Made by a program: the position numbers and the translations under genes. The notes beneath the pieces are model-generated. The model was not told where the DNA came from. It did no database searches and saw nothing but the letters and a program-made list of their open reading frames with translations. From NCBI RefSeq assembly GCF_002531825.1, contig NZ_NWSX01000007.1, forward strand, positions 62,001-126,000: 64,000 nucleotides of DNA, in the 5' to 3' direction. Shown piece by piece: positions 18,569-27,125 of this stretch (the first letter of the stretch is position 1; every line of letters begins with the position of its first letter). The DNA comes from Rhizobium sp. J15 (lineage in GTDB: Bacteria > Pseudomonadota > Alphaproteobacteria > Rhizobiales > Rhizobiaceae).

Positions 18569-18598
18569 CCGCCGCGGGCGATCTCTCTTCCGCGGCGG
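18569..18598. terminator. Symmetric GC hairpin between convergent genes
   Basis: CCGCCGCGG (18569-18577) and CCGCGGCGG (18590-18598) form a perfect nine-pair stem. It lies between the convergent small-protein and aldo/keto reductase genes and may work in both directions, although neither side has a long T-tract. Confidence 0.5.
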
Positions 18599-18612
18599 TC
18601 GCTGATTGATGA

Positions 18613-19443
18613 TCAGAATGACGCCGTCATCGGGTCGGGCCCCATGCGGGCGCCGGCGCTGTCGAGCTTGGCGATCGCAGCCATGTCATCGGCATTGAGC
18701 TTGAAATCGAACACCTGGAAGTTTTCCTCGATGCGCGACGGCGTGACCGACTTCGGGATGACGACGAGGCCGGTGTCGATATGCCAGCGGATGATGACCT
18801 GGGCCGGCGTCTTGCCGTGTTTCCGGGCGATCTCGCCGATGACCTTGTTCGAGATGAACTTGCCCTGGCCGAGCGGGCTCCAGGATTCGGTCACGATACC
18901 AAGCTTGCCGTGCACCTCCTGCGCCGCGTGCTGCTGGAAGTCGGGATGCAGCTCGATCTGGTTGATGACGGGAACCACGCCGGTTTCGCCGATGATCCGC
19001 TCCAGATGTTCGGGATAGAAATTGGAGACGCCGATCGAGCGTGCCCGGCCCTCTTCCCGAATGCGCACGAATGCCTTCCAGGTCTCGGTGTAGAGGCCGC
19101 GATGCGGCGACGGCCAGTGAACCAGGTAGAGATCGACATAGTCGGAACCGAGCTTCCTCAGGCTGCCGTCGAAGGCACGCAGCGTATTGTCGTAGCCCTG
19201 GTCGGTGTTCCTGAGTTTGGTCGTGACGAAAATATCCTTGCGGTCGAGGCCGGAGGAGCGGATGCCTTCACCCACACCCTCTTCGTTGTCGTAACCGGAC
19301 GCCGTATCGATATGGCGATAGCCGGCAGCAATGGCCGTGCGCACCGTCGGAGCGGCGATCTCCTGCGGCGTCTGCCAGACACCGAGGCCGACCTGCGGAA
19401 TGGAATGTCCGTCATGGAAAGTGATGATGGGTTGAGCGGTCAC
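18613..19443 (-). CDS. Aldo/keto reductase (AKR5 / 2,5-diketogluconate reductase type)
   Basis: NADPH-dependent oxidoreductase of carbonyl compounds, cytoplasmic TIM barrel, 276 residues. The catalytic tetrad is visible: Asp46 and Tyr51 (RHIDTASGYDNEEGVG), Lys76 (VTTKLRN) and His109 (LYLVHWPSP). The NADPH-binding IPKSVTPSRIEEN motif lies near the C-terminus. I chose the GTG at 19443 (VTAQPIITFHDGHSIPQVGLG) because GGAG precedes it and it gives the usual family length; an ATG 54 bases upstream has no such support. Substrate cannot be deduced; it is monocistronic. Confidence 0.9.
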   Translation of the reverse strand: MTAQPIITFHDGHSIPQVGLGVWQTPQEIAAPTVRTAIAAGYRHIDTASGYDNEEGVGEGIRSSGLDRKDIFVTTKLRNTDQGYDNTLRAFDGSLRKLGSDYVDLYLVHWPSPHRGLYTETWKAFVRIREEGRARSIGVSNFYPEHLERIIGETGVVPVINQIELHPDFQQHAAQEVHGKLGIVTESWSPLGQGKFISNKVIGEIARKHGKTPAQVIIRWHIDTGLVVIPKSVTPSRIEENFQVFDFKLNADDMAAIAKLDSAGARMGPDPMTASF

Positions 19444-19576
19444 AATATGTCTCCGGAAGTTTGAAGAATTGGACGAGGCATGGATTTGCGCTCGCATTCC
19501 GCGAGCGTCCCTGAACGCATCTCAGCCCGCGCGTCCGGTCACCGAAAGCATATAGGCGCCCGCCCTCACAAAACAA

Positions 19577-20098
19577 TCAGAGCACGCGGACAATCGTCCC
19601 CTTGCGAAGGTGCGGCAGCAGGCGGCGCATATCGCCGAGACTGACCGCCACGCAGCCGGCCGTTGGCTCGTAGCCTGGCCGGATAAGATGGAAGAAGATC
19701 GCCGAGCCGCGGTTGCGCGCCCGCGAGGAGATGTTCCAGTCCATCACCAGACAGATATCGTAGAGCCCGTCGCTACGCCGCATCTCCTCATGGCCGGCGC
19801 CGAACGGCGCCCTGACGAGGCGGTTGTAATTGGCATTGCCGGGCTGATCGCACCACAGCATATCGGCGCGGATCCGGCGAAGCGAGAGCGAAGTCACGAG
19901 CCGGCCGTTCCGCTCGCCGCGCCGGAAGCCCGATATCAGCTTCATCGACGTGATCGGGGTGGCACCGTCGCCCTCGCGTTTCATCACGGTGCGGCCGGAG
20001 CGCCCGATGGCAGCCGGAACGGTGATTGCGCCGATGCTGACGATCGCGCGGCTCTTCTTTCCCGGCGCCGGACGCACCACGACCGTGGGCGGCTTCAT
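19577..20098 (-). CDS. L,D-transpeptidase (YkuD) family protein
   Basis: Protein of 173 residues with the YkuD catalytic signature: His in FFHLIRPGYEPTAGCVAVSL and Cys in the TAGC motif near residue 150. The segment GRSGRTVMKREGDGATPITSM corresponds to the substrate-groove strand. Such enzymes cross-link peptidoglycan peptides or attach proteins to it. No signal peptide is obvious from the chosen start ATG 20098 (GGAG upstream); the frame is open to 20275, where a basic, partly hydrophobic N-terminus would be added, so export and the true start are uncertain. It is divergent from the response regulator. Confidence 0.75.
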   Translation of the reverse strand: MKPPTVVVRPAPGKKSRAIVSIGAITVPAAIGRSGRTVMKREGDGATPITSMKLISGFRRGERNGRLVTSLSLRRIRADMLWCDQPGNANYNRLVRAPFGAGHEEMRRSDGLYDICLVMDWNISSRARNRGSAIFFHLIRPGYEPTAGCVAVSLGDMRRLLPHLRKGTIVRVL

Positions 20099-20265
20099 CC
20101 CTCGGCTCCGCCTTGCTTTTTCCATTTTTCTCGCATGTCTTGCATTGCTTGAGGCTTTCATTGAAATCATATGAAAACCGGGCCGGCAACAGCTCCGCCG
20201 GCCGATCCTTGCCAAACCCGCAATTTGGCGTAGGACTAGGGGACCTAACATGAGGACGCAACGGC

Positions 20266-20949
20266 ATGACCGCACGCACCATTCTTCTGGTGGATGACGA
20301 CGAGGATCTTCGGCAGACGCTGACGGAGCAATTGTCGCTTTATGAGGAATTCACGGTTCTGCAGGAAGCCAACGCCGGCAAGGGTGTTGCGACCGCCCGC
20401 TCGACGCCGGTCGACCTCTTGATCATGGATGTCGGCCTGCCTGACATGGACGGCCGCGAAGCGGTGAAGCTGCTGCGCAAGGGCGGCTTCAAGGCGCCGA
20501 TCATCATGCTGACCGGTCACGATACCGATTCGGACACGATCCTCGGCCTCGAAGCCGGCGCCAACGATTACGTCACCAAGCCTTTCCGCTTCGCCGTGCT
20601 GCTCGCGCGCATCCGCGTGCAGCTGCGCCAGCACGAGCAGAGCGAAGACGCCACCTTCACCGTCGGCCCCTATCTCTTCAAGCCGAGCCAGAAGCTGCTC
20701 ACCACCGACAACGGCCAGAAGATCCGCCTGACGGAAAAGGAAGCGGCGATCATCCGTTATCTCTACCGCGCCGAGCAGAAGGTCGTCACCCGCGACGTGC
20801 TTCTCGAAGAGGTCTGGGGCTATAACTCGGGCGTGACCACGCACACGCTGGAAACCCACGTCTACCGGCTGCGCCAGAAGATCGAGCGCGATCCCTCCAA
20901 TGCCGAAATCCTGGTGACGGAAAACGGCGGCTACAAGATCATACCCTAG
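20266..20949 (+). CDS. OmpR-family response regulator, CenR/OtpR type
   Basis: Two-component DNA-binding regulator of 227 residues. The receiver domain has acidic pocket DDDED, phospho-acceptor Asp55 in LIMDVGLPDMDG, and the Lys of VTKPFRF; a winged-helix domain follows (LTEKEAAIIRYLYR and VTTHTLETHVYRLRQKIE). The sequence and the downstream cyclic-nucleotide-binding gene match the CenR/OtpR locus that Brucella and relatives use for envelope growth and stress tolerance. No histidine kinase is adjacent. The family is certain; the CenR/OtpR assignment is from memory of homologues. Confidence 0.9.
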   Translation: MTARTILLVDDDEDLRQTLTEQLSLYEEFTVLQEANAGKGVATARSTPVDLLIMDVGLPDMDGREAVKLLRKGGFKAPIIMLTGHDTDSDTILGLEAGANDYVTKPFRFAVLLARIRVQLRQHEQSEDATFTVGPYLFKPSQKLLTTDNGQKIRLTEKEAAIIRYLYRAEQKVVTRDVLLEEVWGYNSGVTTHTLETHVYRLRQKIERDPSNAEILVTENGGYKIIP

Positions 20950-21150
20950 AACAGGATGATTTTAGGCCCGTTCGGCCTAAAATCTGAATCCTGTTTTAAA
21001 CTCAAGAGTTAGAGCATGATGTCGTCCGAAAACCGCTCACACTTTTCGGCATCATGCTCTTAGAGCGTTACCGGTTTCCCGAATGACGGAAATGCTCTAT
21101 CTCTTTGTTTTCACGCGAAACTGTTCCGCGCTTTTGCTGGAATTGCTCTA
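20950..21150. repeat. RIME-like mosaic of intergenic palindromes
   Basis: Three palindromic units fill the gap between the response regulator and its partner. Unit 1 at 20950-20995 (AACAGGAT and ATTTTAGGCC arms) directly follows the stop codon and could terminate transcription. Unit 2 at 21011-21060 has AGAGCATGATG/CATCATGCTCT outer arms and CCGAAAA/TTTTCGG inner arms. Unit 3 at 21062-21150 has AGAGC and GCTCT boxes with AATGCTCT and AATTGCTCT. They resemble Rhizobium-specific intergenic mosaic elements (RIME), repeated widely in rhizobial genomes. Confidence 0.8.
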
Positions 21151-21165
21151 AGGCGAAAAGCCCCG

Positions 21166-21621
21166 ATGGCGCTGACCGACGACATTCATCTGCTCTCACA
21201 GCTTCCGCTGTTCAAGGATATGAGCGAGGACCAGCTGCGGCTGATCGCCTTCGGCGCCGACCGGCGCATGATCGCCGCCGGCCAGATGCTGTTCCGCCAG
21301 GGCTCGCCGGCCGAGAGTGCCTATGTCGTTATCAGCGGCAGCCTGGAACTGAGCACGACGAGCAGCGACGGCATGCAGCGGGCCGAGGCCATCGCCGGCC
21401 CGGGAACGCTGATTTCGGAGCTTGCACTGGTCACGCTGGTGGAGCGCAAATTCACCGCGATCGCGCGCGAGGACACCAGCATCATCCGCATCACCCGCGC
21501 CCTCTTCCATCGGCTTCTGGAAGAATATCCCGATGCGGCCCGCCTGATCGAAAACCGCATCCGCGACAACCTCGCCGAGCTTGCCGCCAAGGCCGCAAGC
21601 CAGTTCCACCGCTTCAGCTGA
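21166..21621 (+). CDS. Cyclic-nucleotide-binding domain protein
   Basis: A 151-residue single-domain protein of the cAMP-binding (CAP-ED) fold: LLSQLPLFKDMSEDQLRLIAF, VISGSLELSTT, and a phosphate-binding-cassette-like AIAGPGTLISELALV, then a C-terminal helix. It lacks a DNA-binding domain, so it is not a Crp regulator. In Brucella the equivalent gene downstream of otpR was annotated as a cAMP-dependent protein kinase regulatory subunit. The cassette arginine that normally contacts the cyclic phosphate is not evident, so ligand binding is uncertain. It is probably cotranscribed with the response regulator unless the repeat unit terminates. Confidence 0.85.
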   Translation: MALTDDIHLLSQLPLFKDMSEDQLRLIAFGADRRMIAAGQMLFRQGSPAESAYVVISGSLELSTTSSDGMQRAEAIAGPGTLISELALVTLVERKFTAIAREDTSIIRITRALFHRLLEEYPDAARLIENRIRDNLAELAAKAASQFHRFS

Positions 21622-21652
21622 TCCACATCGGTACGCGGCGTTAAGGAAGGCG

Positions 21653-22438
21653 TCAGTCGCGGACGAGGCCGTCGATTGCTGCTGCGAGCTTCACCAAGTC
21701 GGCGGCATAGAAGCCGGCAGCGTTGAGACAGTTGGTCTCGAGCAGCTTCAGCCCCTCTTCGGTGCGGCAGAGATCGATGACATAGGCCGGAGAGTACCCG
21801 GGATTGATATCGACCATGCGCTGTCCGAACGCCAGTGCATCCTCGTCGATCTCATGGCGGTGGACGACACGCGATCCGTCCTTATAGAGCGAATAGGTGA
21901 CTATCCGCCCGTTGACGGCCCACAGACGCCATTCGCGCAAGATGCGAACAGGCTTGGTGAGCATCAGAAGCGTGTCATGGCGAAGCGATCCGCCCGGGAT
22001 TTCGTCTTCGTCAAGCGTAAGAACCCTCTCCGCCATGCGGATGATCTCACCGGCCGATTTGACATTGCCGGGCTCTTCCTTGCTGTCGTCGACGGGACGC
22101 AGAAACCATTCCCTCCCATCGTCGGTCAGCTCGGTCGGAATGTCTCGGAGAGTGAGGAACAGCGCGTCGGCTCCGTTCAGGAGATAGGGATGCCACGCCT
22201 TTTCCTGGACGAAAGGACGCAGCTTGAACACGCCCGGCCAGTAACCGTTCGCCTCGGCGTTTCTCCATAGAGTGTAGGAGCCGAACATGATCACCGAACC
22301 CGGGTCGGTAACGATCGGCGCGGGGATAAGCTCGCCGACGAACGGGACGACCTTATGCCAGGTGTACGCGATACCGAGCCGGTCGAGTGCCTCGGCCAGC
22401 TTATGGGTGTCTTCGAATTCCTGGAGGAGCCACTGCAT
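21653..22438 (-). CDS. ATP-grasp domain protein (DUF4343 type)
   Basis: A 261-residue protein starting MQWLLQEFEDTHKLAEALDR. The segments FVQEKAWHPYLLNGADALFL, EWRLWAVNGRIVTYSLYKDG and LETNCLNAAGFYAADLVKL correspond to ATP-grasp core elements, with a metal-binding Glu-x-Asn near the C-terminus (ETN). Enzymes of this type ligate carboxylates to amines using ATP; the substrate is unknown. ATG 22438 overlaps the exonuclease III stop by one base, so it is coupled to xthA. The open frame extends far upstream through xthA in another frame, but that part is an antiparallel artefact. Confidence 0.75.
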   Translation of the reverse strand: MQWLLQEFEDTHKLAEALDRLGIAYTWHKVVPFVGELIPAPIVTDPGSVIMFGSYTLWRNAEANGYWPGVFKLRPFVQEKAWHPYLLNGADALFLTLRDIPTELTDDGREWFLRPVDDSKEEPGNVKSAGEIIRMAERVLTLDEDEIPGGSLRHDTLLMLTKPVRILREWRLWAVNGRIVTYSLYKDGSRVVHRHEIDEDALAFGQRMVDINPGYSPAYVIDLCRTEEGLKLLETNCLNAAGFYAADLVKLAAAIDGLVRD

Positions 22439-23241
22439 CAGAAATCGAAACGCGCCGTCACCGGCACATGATCCGAGGGCCGGTCCCAGCCGCGCGCTTC
22501 CTTCAGAATCTCGATCCGCTTGAGATGCGGTCCGAGATCGGAGGACGACCAGATGTGGTCGAGACGGCGGCCGCGGTCGGCTGCTTCCCAGTCCTTGGCG
22601 CGGTAGCTCCACCAGGTGTAGAGCTTTTCGCTGGCCGGCACGTGATGGCGCATGAGATCGACCCAGCCGCCGCGCTTCATCACCTCCAGCAGCCCGTCCG
22701 TTTCGACGGGCGTATGGCTCACGATCTTCAAGAGCTGCTTGTGCGACCAGACGTCGTGCTCCAGCGGCGCGATATTGAGGTCGCCGACGAGAATGGCGGA
22801 GGTGTTGGCCTCGCCATTGGCTTTCAGCTGCTTCATCTCCTCGATGAAATCGAGCTTGTGGCCGAATTTCGGATTGATCGTGCGGTCCGGCTCGTCGCCG
22901 CCGGCGGGTACATAGAAATTGTGCAGCCGGACGCGGCGATTGCCGCGCTCGAAGATCGCCGATATGTGGCGGGCATCGCCGACCCCGCAATAATCCTGCC
23001 GGTGATCCTCCGTCAGCGGAATGCGCGAGGCGATCGCCACGCCGTGATAACCCTTCTGCCCGTGGATGATGATGTGGTCGTAACCCATCGCCCGCAAGGG
23101 TGCTGCCGGAAAGAGCTCGTTCGGCACCTTGGTTTCCTGCAGGCAGAGAATGTCAGGCCTGTGCTTGAGAACGAACTGCTCGACGATCGGCATGCGCAGC
23201 CGCACCGAATTGATGTTCCAGGTGGTGATCGAAAAGCCCAT
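22438..23241 (-). CDS. xthA: Exodeoxyribonuclease III / AP endonuclease
   Basis: Mg-dependent 3'-5' exonuclease and apurinic-site endonuclease of base-excision repair, 267 residues. Motifs: ITTWNINSVRLR, catalytic Glu in CLQETKV, LVGDLNIAP with catalytic Asp and Asn, RLDHIWSS, and the C-terminal SDHVPV with the Asp-His pair. The start is ATG 23241 (MGFSITTWNINS), preceded by a GGGAAAGGG tract; the longer frame to 23289 has a basic stretch unlike the family. It is followed by the coupled ATP-grasp gene. Confidence 0.95.
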   Translation of the reverse strand: MGFSITTWNINSVRLRMPIVEQFVLKHRPDILCLQETKVPNELFPAAPLRAMGYDHIIIHGQKGYHGVAIASRIPLTEDHRQDYCGVGDARHISAIFERGNRRVRLHNFYVPAGGDEPDRTINPKFGHKLDFIEEMKQLKANGEANTSAILVGDLNIAPLEHDVWSHKQLLKIVSHTPVETDGLLEVMKRGGWVDLMRHHVPASEKLYTWWSYRAKDWEAADRGRRLDHIWSSSDLGPHLKRIEILKEARGWDRPSDHVPVTARFDF

Positions 23242-23365
23242 GCCCACGCCCTTTCCCGCACGCCGGGTTTCGAGGCGGCGTGCTCTCATGAAAGGGCTTT
23301 AGAACAAAGGCGGACGGGAGGGAACCGGCCGCGTGCAAAAGCCTCGGGCGATCAACCGAAAACCG

Positions 23366-24031
23366 TCAGTCGCGTGAGGCTGCCGTGCCCGGAATGCTTT
23401 CGTAAGGCACCCGGAAGACGCGGTCGTCGAACTGCACGCCTGTCTTGACGTTGAAGATCATCACCGACGTGTCCTTGCCCTGGTTGTCGGTGATCGTCCA
23501 CTGCCGCAGGTCATAGGTCTTCGGGTCGAACATCATCGTGATGGTCGAGTTTCCGAACACCGTATTGTTGCCGAGCGCGATCGTCGTCAGGTCCGACTCC
23601 TCCTTCACGCCCTTCACCATGCCGGCCGACAGGTCGATCCGCTGCGCCAGGAGCAGGCTGAGCGGCGTCTTGGAGAGCGGATAGAGATCCCAGGTCTTGA
23701 GCTTCATATTGCCGATCGCGACATTCTTGCCGTCGGCAATCACCCGCATCGGCGACGGGTCGTCATAGTTGAAGCGCAGCTTGCCGGGACGCTGGATGAA
23801 GAACTTGCCGCCGGTCTGCTCGCCGCGCGGGCCGAACTGCACGAATTCCCCCTGCATCGTCGTGACGCCGGAGAAATGGTCGGCGATTGCCTGCGCGGTG
23901 CCGGAAGCCGGGGCCGCAGCCTGAGCAAGCGCGCCTAAGGGAAGGGTGCTCGCCACGGCAGTTACGGCAAAGGCGCCCAGAAGTTCGCGGCGCGTCGTCA
24001 GGCCGGAGAGGAAGGAATCGGAGTTACTCAT
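23366..24031 (-). CDS. LolA-like outer-membrane lipoprotein carrier family protein
   Basis: Periplasmic protein of 221 residues with an N-terminal signal containing TTRRELLGAFAVTAVASTLP, which has a twin-arginine character. The mature part shows the LolA/LolB beta-barrel pattern: AIADHFSGVTTMQGEFVQFG, GGKFFIQRPGKLRFNYDDPSP and MRVIADGKNVAIGN. It probably chaperones lipoproteins across the periplasm. It follows ftsK on the same strand by 139 bases, an order conserved in Rhizobiales. Confidence 0.87.
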   Translation of the reverse strand: MSNSDSFLSGLTTRRELLGAFAVTAVASTLPLGALAQAAAPASGTAQAIADHFSGVTTMQGEFVQFGPRGEQTGGKFFIQRPGKLRFNYDDPSPMRVIADGKNVAIGNMKLKTWDLYPLSKTPLSLLLAQRIDLSAGMVKGVKEESDLTTIALGNNTVFGNSTITMMFDPKTYDLRQWTITDNQGKDTSVMIFNVKTGVQFDDRVFRVPYESIPGTAASRD

Positions 24032-24170
24032 CTAAATCTCCTTTATGCGATCTGCATGCCGCCGAATGGCGGCGTCTTCAAGGCGCCGCGATCATCCTCG
24101 CGAGAAGCAATGGCTTCATGCTATCAGCTTCCCGCGAAAACACCCGCATGGGAAATATATGGCTGATCTT

Positions 24171-26855
24171 TCAGCGGTCGAGGATGTCGGCCTCGGTCGG
24201 AACGAGAATTTCTCGCTTGCCGGCATGGTTGGCCGGCCCGATGATGCCTTCCTTCTCCATCCGCTCGATCAGCGAAGCGGCGCGGTTGTAGCCGATGCCG
24301 AGACGGCGCTGGACATAGGAGGTCGAAGCCTTGCCGTCGCGCAGCACGATGGCGACGGCCTGATCGTAAGGATCTTCCGAATCCGAAAGGTTCGACGTGC
24401 CGGCCGGGCCGCCGCCACCGTAATCGCCATCCTCATCCTCGTCGGCGGTGATCGCGTCGAGATATTGCGGCGAGCCCTGCGTCTTCAGATAGGAGACGAT
24501 CTCTTCCACCTCGACATCCGAGACGAAGGGACCGTGCACGCGCTGGATACGCCCGCCGCCCGCCATGTAGAGCATGTCGCCCATGCCGAGCAGCTGCTCG
24601 GCCCCCTGTTCGCCGAGAATGGTGCGGCTGTCGATCTTCGAGGTGACCTGGAAGGAAATGCGGGTCGGGAAGTTCGCCTTGATCGTGCCGGTGATGACGT
24701 CGACCGACGGGCGCTGCGTCGCCATGATCACGTGAATGCCGGCGGCGCGCGCCATCTGCGCCAGACGCTGGACCGCGCCTTCGATATCCTTGCCGGCGAC
24801 CATCATCAGGTCGGCCATTTCGTCGATGATGACGACGATATAGGGCATCGGCTTGAGGTCGAATTCTTCGGTCTCGTACATTGCCTCGCCGGTGTGGCGA
24901 TCGAAACCGGTCTGCACCGTGCGCGAAATCACTTCGCCCTTCGACAGAGCCTGTTCGACGCGGGTATTGAAGCCGTCGATGTTGCGCACCCCAATCTTCG
25001 ACATTTTCTTGTAGCGCTCTTCCATCTCGCGCACCGTCCATTTCAGCGCGACGACGGCTTTCTTCGGATCGGTAACGACAGGCGAGAGCAGATGCGGGAT
25101 GCCGTCATAGACGGAAAGTTCGAGCATCTTCGGATCGATCATGATCAAGCGGCACTGCTCCGGCGTCATCCGGTAGAGCAGCGACAGGATCATCGTGTTG
25201 ATGGCGACCGATTTGCCCGAGCCGGTGGTGCCGGCGACGAGCAGGTGCGGCATCTTGGCGAGATCGGCGATGACGGCTTCGCCGCCGATCGTCTTGCCGA
25301 GCGCCATGGCGAGCTTCGCCTTGCTGCCCTCGAAATCGCGCGATGCGATGAGTTCACGCAGGTAGACGGTCTCGCGCGTCTGGTTCGGCAGTTCGATGCC
25401 GATCGCGTTGCGGCCGGGCACGACGGCGACACGGGCGGCGATCGCGCTCATCGAGCGGGCGATATCGTCGGCAAGGCCGATGACGCGCGACGATTTGATG
25501 CCGGGCGCCGGCTCCAGTTCATAAAGGGTGACGACGGGACCAGGGCGAACATGGATGATCTCGCCCTTGACGCCGAAATCCTCGAGCACGCCTTCGAGCA
25601 TGCGGGCATTCTGCTCCAGCGCATCGGCCGAAAGCGTCGAATCGCGCACCACGTTCTTCGGCTCGGCGAGCAGGTGCATCGACGGAAGCTGGAAACCTTC
25701 GGGACGGATGAACGAGCCCTGCGCCTCCCGCTCGATACGGGCACTGGGCTTCGGACGCGCGATAGCTGGGACAACGCGCGGTTCAGGCTTACCGGCGGCC
25801 TTTGCCGGGGCGCGGATCATCCAGTCGTCGTCATCGTCGTCGGGCAGGATATCGGCCGGGCGCGGCGGCATGTCGGCATCGAAGGGCAGATCGTCGTCGT
25901 CATCGTCGTCGACGGAAAGCGACGGCGCGGAGACGATGCGCCGCGGCGAAACGGCCGCCTTTTCCCTCATTGATGGCTCCATCGACGGCTCCATTCGTTC
26001 GCCGCGGACGGCCGGCGCCTTGGCGCGGACCGGCTCGTTGAGCGTGCCGAACTCGTCATCGTTGAAGTCATAAGGCGATTCGAAGTCGCCCTGGCGGCGC
26101 TTGCGCGGTCCCATGCCGAAGATCCGGCGCAGGCGGCCCTGGCTCATATACCAGGCATGCGTCAGGGCGCCGCTGAAAGCGACCCAGCGGGCTTCGTCCT
26201 CCTCGTCCTCGTCGCCGACGACGCGGGCCTTGCTTGTCGTATCGGCGTAGTCTTCTTCGATCTCATCGTCCTCGGCATCGCTGCGGCCGACGAGGCCTGA
26301 TGCGAACAGCATCATCCACGCAGTCGGCAAGGCGAAGATGCAGCCGACGACCATGGCGAAGGTGCCTGTGGGATAAGCTCCGACGAAGAGCGCGGGAAAG
26401 CGCAGGATCATGTCGCCGACGACGCCGCCGATGCCGTTCGGAATCGGCCAGGTGAGCGGCGGCGGAAAACAGCCGATGACGGCGGAGGAAAGCACGGAAC
26501 CGGCAAGCCAGGCGCCGGCGCGGGCGGGAATGCGGCTGAAGCGGCGGCCCGAGATCAGCGCCAGCGCCCAGGCGACGATCGGCAGCATCGAAACGACGCT
26601 GGCGAGCCCCAGGAACTGCATGACGATATCGGCGAAGGCTGCGCCGCTGTAACCGAGGATATTCGTCGGCAGGTTGGCGGTGGCATAGGAATAGCTGGGA
26701 TCGGCGACGTTCCATGTCGCCAGCGCCGCGACGCCGAGCGCCAGGAGCAGAAAGATCGCAAAGCCGATCAGCGCCTGGATCTGCCGCAGCATGAATGCCG
26801 AGAAGGAGAACCGATCCGGACGGCCATCCATTACCGGCGACGTGCTTCTTGCCAT
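24171..26855 (-). CDS. ftsK: DNA translocase FtsK
   Basis: Septum-anchored DNA pump that clears chromosome termini and activates XerCD. The 894-residue protein has four or so N-terminal membrane helices (from about residue 25 to 180), an acidic linker with Asp runs ([12 protein letters not shown] and DDDDDWM), and a RecA-like motor with Walker [28 protein letters not shown] and [13 protein letters not shown]. The C-terminal gamma winged helix ([20 protein letters not shown]) reads KOPS polarity sites. The start is ATG 26855. Confidence 0.96.
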   Translation of the reverse strand: MARSTSPVMDGRPDRFSFSAFMLRQIQALIGFAIFLLLALGVAALATWNVADPSYSYATANLPTNILGYSGAAFADIVMQFLGLASVVSMLPIVAWALALISGRRFSRIPARAGAWLAGSVLSSAVIGCFPPPLTWPIPNGIGGVVGDMILRFPALFVGAYPTGTFAMVVGCIFALPTAWMMLFASGLVGRSDAEDDEIEEDYADTTSKARVVGDEDEEDEARWVAFSGALTHAWYMSQGRLRRIFGMGPRKRRQGDFESPYDFNDDEFGTLNEPVRAKAPAVRGERMEPSMEPSMREKAAVSPRRIVSAPSLSVDDDDDDDLPFDADMPPRPADILPDDDDDDWMIRAPAKAAGKPEPRVVPAIARPKPSARIEREAQGSFIRPEGFQLPSMHLLAEPKNVVRDSTLSADALEQNARMLEGVLEDFGVKGEIIHVRPGPVVTLYELEPAPGIKSSRVIGLADDIARSMSAIAARVAVVPGRNAIGIELPNQTRETVYLRELIASRDFEGSKAKLAMALGKTIGGEAVIADLAKMPHLLVAGTTGSGKSVAINTMILSLLYRMTPEQCRLIMIDPKMLELSVYDGIPHLLSPVVTDPKKAVVALKWTVREMEERYKKMSKIGVRNIDGFNTRVEQALSKGEVISRTVQTGFDRHTGEAMYETEEFDLKPMPYIVVIIDEMADLMMVAGKDIEGAVQRLAQMARAAGIHVIMATQRPSVDVITGTIKANFPTRISFQVTSKIDSRTILGEQGAEQLLGMGDMLYMAGGGRIQRVHGPFVSDVEVEEIVSYLKTQGSPQYLDAITADEDEDGDYGGGGPAGTSNLSDSEDPYDQAVAIVLRDGKASTSYVQRRLGIGYNRAASLIERMEKEGIIGPANHAGKREILVPTEADILDR

Positions 26856-26987
26856 ATGTCTAACCCGTCCAATGCCTGGGCACGCGAATCACGAAGCTCG
26901 CCATGCCAAAATGCGTCCGCTCCACCTAATCAGAGCCCGGTTAAAGCGATGTTAACCATGCACGGCCGGAAGCGCATTCCCGCCGAC

Positions 26988-27023
26988 AAAAAGAAAAAAG
27001 CCCGAACCTTGGAGGGTCCGGGC
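26988..27023 (-). terminator. Intrinsic terminator after amtB
   Basis: On the minus strand GCCCGGACC and GGTTCGGGC form a nine-pair stem (27000-27023), followed by TTTTTTCTTTTT (26988-26999). It ends the glnK-amtB transcript. Confidence 0.92.
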
Positions 27024-27040
27024 CAAATGCGGTCTATGAC

Positions 27041-27069
27041 AGCTTTTCCGGGTCTAACCCGGAAAAGCT
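27041..27069. repeat. Perfect 12-bp inverted repeat downstream of amtB
   Basis: AGCTTTTCCGGG (27041-27052) and CCCGGAAAAGCT (27058-27069) with a five-base loop. It lies between the amtB stop and the terminator at 26988-27023, so the transcript would carry two hairpins in tandem. It is likely a repeat-family palindrome or an mRNA-stabilising structure. Confidence 0.6.
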
Positions 27070-27125
27070 CTAGATAGGCCGCGACGGGCTGTGGAGGGCG
27101 CCCGGCCGGGCGCCCGAAGCTCGTA

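Noticed and set aside
21653..22990. Apparent 445-codon protein extending the ATP-grasp gene through xthA
   Set aside because: The first 180 or so codons are an out-of-frame shadow of exonuclease III; the real start overlaps the xthA stop at 22438.
24045..25973. 642-codon plus-strand open frame opposite ftsK
   Set aside because: It is antisense to a certain gene, rich in His/Arg/Asp as expected for the reverse frame of GC-rich DNA, and has no family match.
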